Assembly (NCBI GenBank): GCA_014773175.1
Contig: VXCM01001572.1
Location: 1 to 64,000 of the forward strand
Direction: 5' to 3'
Origin: Lucifuga dentata
Lineage: Eukaryota > Chordata > Actinopteri > Ophidiiformes > Bythitidae
Length of the DNA stretch: 64,000 nt
In this document: piece by piece, positions 25,801 to 37,604 of the stretch
Position numbering within the stretch: position 1 is the stretch's first letter
Layout of the letters: every line of letters begins with the position of its first letter
Program-made: the position numbers and the translations under genes
The notes under the pieces: model-generated
What the model saw: only the letters and a program-made list of their open reading frames with translations
Databases searched by the model: none
Told to the model about the DNA's origin: nothing

Positions 25801-28800
25801 CCATGGTAATAGCATACTTATCCTGAAGTTTCTAAGTAATACAAATGAGAGAGGCTGATTAGAGCATATAAACAACAGAAACGCTTCAACACAAACCGTT
25901 TTATTTAAACCAGGACTCACCCTCAAACATGGAGGGACGGATTCTTTGCAGCCCTTATGTACGAACAAAGTGCAGCCTGGGAAAGAAAAAACACAAAGGA
26001 CTGACATTACATTGGTTGTTTTTTTCTTTTACACCAAAATGTAAAGCTCCATCACCTTCTTATACTAACATATATGTGCAAACTGAGGGGGATTTTGTGA
26101 GTTACTTACTGGAACAATGCAGGAGATCCTTTCCAGATGCTGGTTTGTCGCACACGACACACACGGTGGAGCCCAAACAGGAACCCGTGGAAAAGCGGTG
26201 TCCATTCAGCTGCCTGTCCTTGGCCTCTCTGTCCTTTCCTTTCCCCTTAGAAAACCAGGTGAGAGACATCGGAGTAAACACAGGGGTCACGCAGACAAAC
26301 GACAACACACTGTGTCCGCACCCGAGATCTCCAAACAAAAAGCCTTAATTGGTAGTTTTAGAGCACGATAAAGATCTTTGGCTAATGTCTCGTTCCAGAG
26401 TAAACTCTCAACTCTCGGGTCCAGCAACATGGAAATGGAGTGTAGCATAAACAGCAGATGCAGGGGGAGTGAGGGTTTCCACTCTGCGTGCTGACTCACC
26501 AACCGGGAATTAATCATTAAAAGGAAAGAGGCCGGACAGCGTGTTTGGTCTGTCGCTGACCTTGAGTTATTTCCAGAAACATTTCCTGGTTGTGTCTCCC
26601 AGAGAGCAGAAATACAAAACCATATGGAGTGTTTTAATGTTCATCACCCTAAAACTTTCCTGATCTTCTAGTTAGTTTGGGTTTAGTTTTCGGTAGACCT
26701 AGCTCACCTTGCTCTTGTTGCGTGTGCTGGACATCCTGCTCTTCAGGAAACTGAAGGTGCGAATGACTTTGTACTTCTCTGACTCCACCTTGGATGGGAT
26801 GTTGTACTTATCCAACTCCTCCTCTTCAATTCTGCAGAAGGAGGGAAATAATCAGTAAACTCTATCAACTTCATAACGCATGCAGGATGTTATTCATGGT
26901 TGTTTTGCAGACATTCGGTCCAAGAGATGATGAAAGGAAAGTATGAGAAGCTGACGCAGATGCAGGTGGTGCATCCAGAATAGGAGAAATATGGTTGTAA
27001 AAAGTGGTTAGTTCAAACTGATACTCAATGCTTCCACTATCAGGTACAATAAATGTTAGACAGGTGATTTGATGAAGATTCTCAGTCATCCAGGCGATAG
27101 ATAAGTTGTCGAAAACTCAGTCAGGTCAACTGGATTCAAGTTTTTAACTCTGAAATGTTTAACCATCCATCCAAACGGCTTCGTCAGTCAGAAAGAAAAA
27201 AAATTTCTGACTGACGATTTTTTTTGGTTTCGTCAGTCAGAAAAAAAATTCTGACTGATGAATTTTTTTTTTTTTTTTTTTTTNTTTTTTTTTTTTTTTT
27301 TTGGTTTTGCCAGTCAGAAAAAAAAAAATTCTGACTGACAAATTTTTTTTTCTGACTGACGAAGCCATTTGGATGGATGGTTAAACGTTTCAGAATTAAA
27401 AACTTGAATCCATTTGACCTGACTGAGTTTTCAACAACTTGTTAGACAGGTGATTAAAATGTCATATCACAGAAAAAATCTTTGTTAGTCGGTGAAAATA
27501 CGGCAAAAATTCAGGCTCATTCTCTGTAACCCTGTGCTGCGAATATGACTTAGATGGAAAGGAGGGGAGGGGAGGTTATGTTAGTTTGGTTGCAGTATTT
27601 TTAGGTTTTTGTTTGTATTTTCTGGGTAATCTGGCGATCGGAGGTCGACCCTCACATACTCTTTTAGGAACTCAGACAGGGTGAGATGCTGGAGCGACTC
27701 TGCCAGCTTCATATTGCCTTCATCTTCAGCAGACTGGGCACGCTTACGGAAGCTAAACTCCCTGCAGAAAACACACACACACACATTCTAACTTAGAGAT
27801 GAACGCTGAAGACGTAAAGATGCTCGATGGTACATTCTCATTCATCCATCATAGTGTCTGCTTTCTTCCAGCAGGGGGTGATACTGAGCAGTGGCTGTGT
27901 TTCGGTTGACTATTTTTAAAATTTTCTTCATTTCGCATACAGCGCTGGCCAAAAGTACTGCCCCTTGTATTTTTGTGTAAACTTTTCTTTCAGAGTTAAA
28001 ATACCACTCCAAACACCACACAACTGAAAAAAAAGCTAATAATTCTAAATAGTTTTGACATATTGTTAAGAATTGAAGAATACTAATATTAGTAGAGGAA
28101 AAAAAGGGAAAAAAGAAAAAAAGAGAAAAAAGAAAAAATTAGTAGAGATCAAACAGGAAGTTAAAACATCTTCTTTGAGGTAGGGTCAGAGGTCAAATGG
28201 TTTTCACATGTTTTCACTGACTTGTAGAAATATTGTAGTCATATTACCTACTCTGACATCCAAATTTAAGTCTAAAGAATAGTTGAATATTCTGAACGAA
28301 TACTCAGCTACTTGTATAACACCAGTAAATGAATCTTGTTGTGTTTGGAGTGGTACTTTGGTAAAGTTTACACAAAAATACAGGGGGTGCAATACTTTTG
28401 GCCAGCATTGTATAACATACTCAGATTATGTATTCGGCATCCACATCCAGCTCATCATAATTCTCTGATATCTGAAAAGAAACGACCAGAGGCAGTGGAA
28501 GCCAGAAAAGGAAATTAGAGCAAAGAGAATGAGAGTTACAAAACAAGGCTGGACGTGACTCTCAGAGTTCCACTGATACCTGTGCGTCACCACTGCTGTC
28601 TAAAAAAAAGTTTAAATCACAGGAGCTGGCCTAAAATCAGCTCTGCTTCACAAGAACAAAGCTTCATAAAAGACCCGCTGTCACCAAGCAACCTGGTTGT
28701 CATGGTTGCTGACATATGTTGCTCTTCGCTCAGAGGATTAAGATTTGATGGAGTGTCATATCAATTAAGAGCCCCAGTGAGGCCACAATAAAGAAGCTGA

Positions 28801-30836
28801 TTCATCTGAATTAGGATGGAGAATTGCTGAAAGACAGAAAAAAGCTTACATATTCAATCCAAACGAGATTTATATATGAAAAATGTAAAATATAAATACC
28901 TTTTCTCATTTGACTGCTCTGATAGACTTAGAGCTCGCTGTTCTGTAAAAAAAAAAAAAANAAAAAAAAAAAACAGAGGAGAGATGTTAAAAAAGAGCCA
29001 AAAACATAATAATGAATGATATGTACAGCACACTTTGCATTAAATACTGAAAAGCAAAAGTTTATCCCCTTTCAGGCAAAAAAATTAATAATAATAAGAT
29101 TCATGGCCATTAATTAGTGTTATTCCAAAATGTATACATGAATATACATTAAAGCCAGGGCTCATTCTCATGCCAGAGGAGCTGTGCACCATATGAAAGA
29201 GTACGACGACGACCACGATTGATATGCAAAGCGAGAGAGACGATCCTCAGGAGCGGAGAGAGAGAGAAATGAAAGAAACAAAATGCAGAAGAGAAATGCC
29301 TCACATCTCACAGCAGGCAAAGCCATCGCATCCTTTCATTTCAGCACTTCCTCCCAGCCTTCTGAGCACAAAGATGATTAGGGCACAGATCAGCTCAGAC
29401 ACGTGCAAACACACACACACACCAAGGTTATTACAGTTTCTCATTTTTAATTTAATCTTTGATTCAGTTACATGTTCATTTGACTTTATCATTCCAAACA
29501 GTTTTGCTTTGTGTTTAGTTTTTAATTTGTTGCACAGTTTTTCTAAGCAATAAGCTTATGAATGGCAGTAAAGCAGGGTGTCAAACTGTATCACCAGAGG
29601 AGGGGCAAAATTAAAATTTGGTCCAAGGTCGAGGGCCAAACAGGGTCAACTTTTATTGAAAACTGACTTAAATTGGCCTCGTTTTCATCAGAGGTTATGA
29701 CAAATTATTCATACGCTAATATGAACTTCACTTTAACTGCTGTTCACAACACATCTTATAGAATTCAGAACAAACCAGACGTATGAAAAAACAGACAAAT
29801 GAGATCAAATTCTAAATAAATAACACATCAGCAGCATTCTTTTTTTTTTTTTTTTTTTTTGTATCTTCCTCTATATCAGCAGTGTTTCTCTGACTCGTTT
29901 CCTACGAAAACGTTTTATCACAGGAAATCAAAAATAGCCAGAAAACTGTCATTTTTCTCAAGGGAAAATTAACACCTCACCTGTCTTCTTCATTGTTGCT
30001 GGTCTTCTTATATGAATTAGAATGTATCTTGATTTTTAATTTCATGTCCTCCTTTTGAGAACATTGTAATGTATTACTATTTTCAATTTACTGAGATTTT
30101 TTTGTTTTGTTTTGTTGTACTTCTTTTAGGGTGACTAATATCTGTCCAGGGACTTCAGATGAAAAATAGCCTTTTGGCTAATTCTGGCTCATTTACAGGA
30201 ATATTTATTAATGTGCATTGTCCCTGCCAAATCAATCCGTCAATCAATAAATAAACAAGCAAAATAAAAATAATATTTTAAATGTGATCATGCCTTCTTA
30301 TTCTTTAATTATGGCTACATCAGCTCTGCTAACAAAGCTAACAGGTTTATCTCTAACGGCAGCAAACAGCTTCTCTAACTCCACCTGTGCTGAAAGCCTG
30401 TTTTCAGAGTCCACCTTAAGTTTGGCCATTTCTTCCACAGGCTAGCTTAAAGTTCATTATAAGTGACTGGATGGGCACGGAGGGGAGGTGGAGCTTCAGG
30501 TGTTGATTGACACGCCGCTGTTGTTGCAGTGTATTCTGGGATTTGTCGTATCCGTGATGTGCGCGCTATATACCAGCAGGCCAGTTATTATAGAAATTAG
30601 ATATTATCTTGTGGGCCAGATGTAATTGTACCATGGGCTGGATGTGGCCCACGGGCCTTCAGTTTGACATATGTGCAGCAAAGTATCATATAGTGTCATT
30701 CCTGTATTTGATAAAATACATGAATGATAGCAAAATATTCAAAAATGACCACATAGGGTAAAGCATCATTTTCATTTTTTTGTTTTTATATCAAATTAGA
30801 TTTTCAACAGTTGAATCAGTTCACAGTGATAACCTT

Positions 30837-30870
<34 letters not shown>

Positions 30871-33800
30871 TGGGTATGCGGGGCCTTAGCGCAGTGTGAC
30901 GTCGCTGGTGTCCAGTACTTACTACCAGGGTGGAGCAGAGACAGAGATTTAGACAGAGAGAGGGCCTGAAGGAGAGATCGGCTGTAGCTGACGCTGTGGA
31001 GGACGCCATCTACAGGACAGAGTGGACAGAGCACCGCTCACACATCAACTACACAACTATCACTACGTACAGTCAACTCCTGTCTGAGTCTCATCAAACA
31101 CCACCTCATTTTGAGGACTGTTACTATAAATACGCACCTAAGGATGCGTAGAGCTAGAAATGTGTCATTTTAATAACAGAAAATGTTAAGAAATTTTTCA
31201 TCTGTATCAAAATATGCTTCTATAGAGAATATGTAAATCCCATCTGGAAATATTAGATGTCTGTAGGATAAATTGATGACTTAGGGCTATTTAAGTGAAG
31301 TCATCGTGTTGCTGTAGCACCAAGTGTAGCCAAAGTATGGATGGACCATGAATAAATCCAAGAGAAATGAATTTTGCTTCTGTACCCGATGGTTCAGGAG
31401 TTAGAAGCCAAAACGAAAAGTTTTATAGAAATGACCACATGATGGCTTCATCACCAGAAAACAAATCACTTTTTCCTTGGCCTAAAGCTGCGATCCACTG
31501 TACTCAGAACTCTGAAAGTTCCAAATCGATTCTCCCGAGTTCGGATCTAAATGTATTCCAGTGCATCTCGGAAAAACACGGAAGCACACAGTGAGTTCAT
31601 ATTTACCCTGTAAGTCTGTGAATGTTATGAAAGAGGATCTACATGAATTATTTTTGCGCGATTAGCAAAGAGAAACGACGCATGAGGTCAAATCAGTTTT
31701 TCTCAACTATAAAATGATGCAAAGGGAAATCTGTTATCATTCACGGTGCATGCCATCATATAGTTGTACTGTCAGGTGCGTTTATGTTAAATAAGTCTGG
31801 CAAGGTGGATCTTGCCCACGTTTCCGACTGGGAATTCTGAGTTGAATGATTGTTCCATTGTATTTTTCTGTGGGTTTTTCAGAGTTCTGAGTACAATGGA
31901 TCGAATCATAACTTTCCTTCAAATTTCACTGAATTCTGTTAAAGGACCATACCACCCATTTTGCATGTTTGAGCCTAATATATTCAATTTTCACACACGT
32001 TCATACTGAGAATCATTTCCCAAAGCATATTATTGGAATGGTGAATTAAAAACATTTTTCCTGCCTTCCAGACCACCATTGGTTTCAGTTCATTCTGCTA
32101 TTAAAATCAACTTGTTGATACTTGAAATGTTCTTGGGATAGGTAATCCATCATCGTCAACAAGACGTGTATTCAGGTTTTTTTTAGAAGTTTTGTAATTT
32201 TTAGAATTTAAGTGGAATATAGTCCCAAAAGAAGACCTGCGTTTATGGAAAAATATAAATGAGCTTGACTTCATAAGGCTGCATAACTATTAGCAGGCAA
32301 AATATCGATTTTTAAGGTGGGTGTATCGCTTGAATATTTGATTTTGAAAGATTAAGAGATTTCGCAAAATATCAGGAAAGTTGAAATACGGTTTTATCCT
32401 TTGGGAAATGATTGGCAATAACCTTACATTAATATATTAGGCTCAAACATGCAAAATTGATGGTATGGTCCTTTAAGTAAATTTCTGAGATATTCTTCAA
32501 ACTCCTGGATAAACAGGACTGGAAAAACCTTCTTGGCAGATTTTATAATCCTTTTCAATTCGAGCAAAGCTGTGAAAGCAGCATGGAGTTGTCTGTACTG
32601 CATATATGTAGCGGGACTCGTTGTTGTTGGTTTAAAATTAACAGAATATAAAAACAATCAGGTCTGCAATAACCAGTGTTAGTTCATGGAAAAAAGTGTT
32701 GCTTATGCGCTCAGCTGAATTTTTTGCTGTGTGAGGTGTTTTTAACCGTCCCGTCCTGAAGTTACTGACCGGGGCTGATGTCAGACGCTGGATTCTCCCG
32801 GGAAAAACGAACAGAGCGCAAACTGATTTTGGGAGAAGAGTAGGAATAGGAGCGCAGACGTATCCCCTGGTCATGCATTTCCTAAACAAAAAAAAAAAGC
32901 ATGACAGTTCAAACATAAGAAGAAGCTGAAGTAGTATTTGAATGGGCGGCTACAAAATGGCATATGAGAAGATGAAATCCATGTGTGTGTGAGCGTGACT
33001 TTACTTTTGGGGTGGGGTCACATGCCGAGGAGGCGGATTTGGTGCGAGTGCAAGTGAGGTCGAGGGAGGAAGCAAAAGATTCCTTTTGGTCTTCAATTTT
33101 CCTGGCGTGTGATGAGAGGGGGGTCAGCGGCGACAGCGGCTCACTGCTCTTGTCTTCGCTGTCCACTTCCACAGCCACCAGACTGGGACAAGAGGGACAA
33201 ACGAGCAGTTAAAATGTCAGCACTAACAATGCCTTCAAGTCATATCAGAAATACTGCAATTACACCCCCACAAAGTCATACTTAAAAACGGGAAAAGTTG
33301 TAACTTTTAGAAATACCTAACTTTTCCGGGACAAGCAAGAATGGCGTCAGTGATGTTTTTTATTATGAAATTTAAAAAAAAAATCTGTTTGCAAAACAAA
33401 AAAAAAAAAAAAANAAAAAAAAAAAAAAAACAATTTCTCCACTGCATACATATCGTTTCAAGTTTTAAAGTTTTATTTGTCACGTGCAGAAATACAAGTA
33501 TAACAATAGTGAAATGCTTTTTCTGATAGATTCCCAGACTGTGCTTCTAAAAATAAAATAAAATAAAATAAAATAAAAAAAAATTAAATTAAATTGAATT
33601 AGATTAAAATAACATAAATTAAAATAAATTAAAATAAAATTAAATTAAATAAGGATAAGGCAACAACAGCAAAAGTAAAGAATTTTTTTTTTTAATTCTT
33701 TAATTTTTCAATCAAATGGTTCAATCAAAACCACACGAACAAACATTACATCATACTTCCCATCTTGTAAACTGGAAAATCCCAGGAGGACATGAAGGCA

Positions 33801-36800
33801 CCATAATACCTGAGGTCGCAGGTTTCCATGATTGGGCTCTCTCTCTGATTGGCCGGCTCAGAGAAGAAGGGGCGGTTCAGCCTGGTGAGAGCCTGGTCAG
33901 CAGGTGAGAGGGGAAGGGAGGGAGGGTGAAAGTCGTCTGCAGAGGGTGGAGGGGTGTCGGTGGCCAGCAGCAGGTCCTCCGTGCCCACAGCGTCCCATAC
34001 GCCACCGTCCGTCCCCGTGCTGTCACACGTCACCCCATCCACACTGTATTTGCTGTTTCTGTCGTCCATCTGCGGTAAAAACATAAGAGCTCAGGAAAAA
34101 GATGGAGCCAATAAACGAAAAAAGTGTTAAATGATCATCGAGAGGCTGACAAAGACCAGATGATGTCCAACCTGTGTCTCATCGCTGCTGTTCAACATGG
34201 AGAGCCGGGAAACATCAGCAGACTGGATTTCACTGGACGGAATGGTTTGTCCATTTACTGTAAAAAACATACAGTACAATCATGATATGAACTATTATAG
34301 CTCCAGTAGACTATATAATAACTTAGACTCTGCCTCATCTCCCTCTATTTTCCCAGCAAAAACACACTCAGAGACACAGACAAAAGCCCAGAAATATGGA
34401 AGACATCTACTAGGAATTTGTTTTCAGCCTAGTGAATGATTTACTGTCACTGCTTATGGCGAGGAGCCACTTTTGATTATCATAATTCATCCCAACGTTG
34501 GCCAGATACTTCAAGGTCTGACTGGCTGAGCAGCATGAGAGGAGTTAAAGCCAGACGACAAAAAAAACACAATTAACATCCATTTACAGGAAACAGGCAG
34601 ATACACCAGGAAAGAGAAGATCATTACCAAACCTGATGTTATTCAGTTGTGATAATCCTTTTGTTTTCATTCTGGTAATTTGCCAAAATTCATAAAAGTC
34701 AAAGCTTTCACAGAAGAGAGGAAAATGTGATGGGAGCTGCATACCGGCTCCTTTCCTGACCTTTAAAGGTTTGTTTTTATAGAAACAGCCGCAGTTAAAG
34801 CCTTACGAGCAGAGGTATTTCCTGGAAAAATTAGAAATAAGAAATAAATGGGAAAAAATAAAATAAAGCTAAAATCTAAAAACATAATAAGTTGATATTC
34901 CTCTTTGTCCTTCATTATTTATAGTTTGTGTAATTTGCCTTCAGTTTTTCACCTCTCAGGCATGTTTTTTCTTATTTTCTTCACATTTGTCCTATTTCAT
35001 GTGCTGATACTTGTTTTACTCTCTCTCCCTATAAGTACACAAAGTACACAAAGTACTCTCTTGATCAAACTTTTGACTAATTCTTCTGTCCAGAATCTTT
35101 TCTATTGTTTTTTCCCAGACAAAAAAGCCTCTTGTGCTGAAACAATGTGGATTGTAATTGTGTCTGAGCAGTGGGAAGGGCGAGGTATTTTCAGCAGAAC
35201 ATGGAAACTTTCCTTTCTCGATAATTGCCATTTTCACAGCACTCTGTGGATTTTCCACCAGACTTTGATGTCTGGACGAGCCGTGCCGACACTAATGTAA
35301 AGGAAATCCTGGGCATCACAGAGGCATTTCCTCCCTGCTGCTCTCACACAGCGACCACATCAGCACGCAGCTCCAACTCACAAGACGTTCAGGAACACCA
35401 CAGTCTAGTCACTTAAAGGAGCATACTGGTGATTTTGAACCAATTTCTGAGCCTAATAAAAACTACCTGCATACACGTTACGTTACTGCCAACCACTTTC
35501 CAAATCATAAAACCAGCCAAATCCTGTAATCTATCAAAATCAAATATTCAGGTGATACACCCACCTTAAAGGACCATACCACCCATTTTGCATGTTTGAG
35601 CCAAATATATTCAATTTTTATACATGTTATGTTACTGACAATCATTTTCAAAGCATACTACTGGAACGGTGAATTAAAAATGTTTTTCCTACCTTCCAGA
35701 CCTCCATTGGTTTCAGTTCATTCTGCTATTAAAATCAACTTGTTGATACTTGAAACGTTCTTGGGATAGGTAATCCATCATCGCGAACAATACGTGTATT
35801 CAGGCTTTTTTTTGGAAGTTATGTAATTTTAGCATTTAAGTGCAATAAAAAGCATGGAGTAAATGTATGCCTCCACCGGGGAATATAGTCCCAANTTAGC
35901 ATTTAAGTGCAATAAAAAGCATGGAGTAAATGTATGCCTCCACCGGGGAATATAGTCCCAATAGAAGACATGAGTTTATGGAAAAATTTAAAGGACTGTG
36001 ACTTCATAATTTTGCGTAACTATTAGCAGGCAAAACATCGATTTTTAAGGTGGGTGTATCACTTGAATATTTCATTTTGAAAGATTAAGAGATTTTGCAA
36101 AATACCAGGAAAACTGAAATACGGTTTTATCCTTTGGGAAATGACTGTTATAACGTAACATCTATGAAAATTGAATATATTAGGCTCAAACATGCAAAAT
36201 GGGTGGTATGGTCCTTTAAAATTCAATGTTTTGCTTTCTAACATGTATGTATGATTGCAGAAGGCACAGCCCTTTTAATTTCTCCATAAAAGCCGTCTTC
36301 TCCACGGACTATATTCCCTGGCGGAGACATAAATTTCCTTCCATGTAGCTCCATGTTGGATCTGTAAAATTAAGTAGTTTTGACAAAAAATATAATAGAC
36401 TCGGGAAAAACAACGCCAAAATAAGATAAAACTTTTAAAATTACCGGTATGTACCTTTAAGAGTTTACAACAACTTTTCATTCTTCCACAACAACATGCA
36501 GGAAATTAGCATGCGCGGTAACCGTGGTGACGCCCTAACATGCCTCCATCCTCCTCGCTTTAAGTTGTCCTGGCAGGTGAGTGTTTGTGTTTTCTAACAC
36601 GTGTCGTCCTGCGTGTATTTGTGCATCCAAAGGAGCTTGAAGGCTACAGAATGTCGCCACCTGAAATGTCAGATGTTGTAAGTTCATGACATTTGGGCTT
36701 GTTAACATTCCTCCTTTCAGTTCAATTACAGAGGTCCGCTGTCCGGGACGGGGGGACGGGGGGGACGGGGGAGGGGACAGAGAGGCATCTCCCGGCTCAG

Positions 36801-37299
36801 ACAGAGTTTGAGTGGGACAAGCATGACCCCATTCCTGTCTTTGTCTGGGTGACAGGGCAGATTCCCTGAGCGGGTAAAGACCCAAAGAGAACCCTAAAAA
36901 CAGACAGAGGAGGACAACGGCTCCATGAAAAGAAAGAAAACGCAGACGGAGGTGCAGCCCGGTCTGCAGAGTCTTACTGTAACTCTGAATAAGGTGAGTT
37001 GTGAGAAAAAAAAAAGAGAAAAAAACAGAAAAAAAAGATTAAAAAAAAGAAAAAAAGGGAAAAAACAAAAAAGAAAAAGAAGAAAAAAGAAAAAAGAAAA
37101 TAAGGGAAAAAAGAAAAAAGGAAAAAAAAAAGAAAAAAAATGAATAACGTGAGTCACAGCTTTAGGATTCCAGTTTGAGCTTCTTCTGCATTTTCCTACG
37201 TGTTCTGTTCATACAGCCAGAAATATGTCTCTTTTTTATGGACCATCCATCCATCATTTCAGCCACATGACAGAGTATCATTGCCATAGTCATGAAAAT

Positions 37300-37362
<63 letters not shown>

Positions 37363-37561
37363 CAGGAAACTGAAGAGAAGAGAAGAGAAGAGAAGAGAAG
37401 AGAAGAGAAGAGAAGAATTACCGGCTGGTGACAACGGGAATTCCTCCTCCTCCTCTTCATCATCGTCATCATCATCATCCAGAGACAGAACAAGCTGTTC
37501 TTCCTTCAAAAAAAACAGAAAAACACTAAAAGGAAGTTTTGCTCACAGGAGTACTGTTTAC

Positions 37562-37604
<43 letters not shown>

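Larger units (their letters stand above)
34258..37421 (-). other. arhgef28: arhgef28 intron 9
   Basis: Contains nested TTAA MITEs (35417-36456), an A/G-only tract (37005-37140) and two tetra/pentanucleotide microsatellites near exon 9. No further exon with matching phase was found. Confidence 0.75.

Noticed and set aside
28435..28470. Possible exon [14 protein letters not shown]... on the minus strand after TTTCTTTTCAG
   Set aside because: In the phase left by exon 15 it hits a stop after about 14 codons, and exon 15 joins exon 16 directly. A decoy acceptor.
33810..34069. ATG at the start of exon 11 as the protein start
   Set aside because: A good acceptor directly precedes it, and ten upstream exons with conserved sequence join in frame back to MELS at 58944.
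36925..37143. 72-codon lysine-rich ORF
   Set aside because: Product of an A/G-only simple-sequence tract.
37162..37400. Open frame with repeated SIYL residues
   Set aside because: It is translation of the (AGAT)n microsatellite, not a protein.
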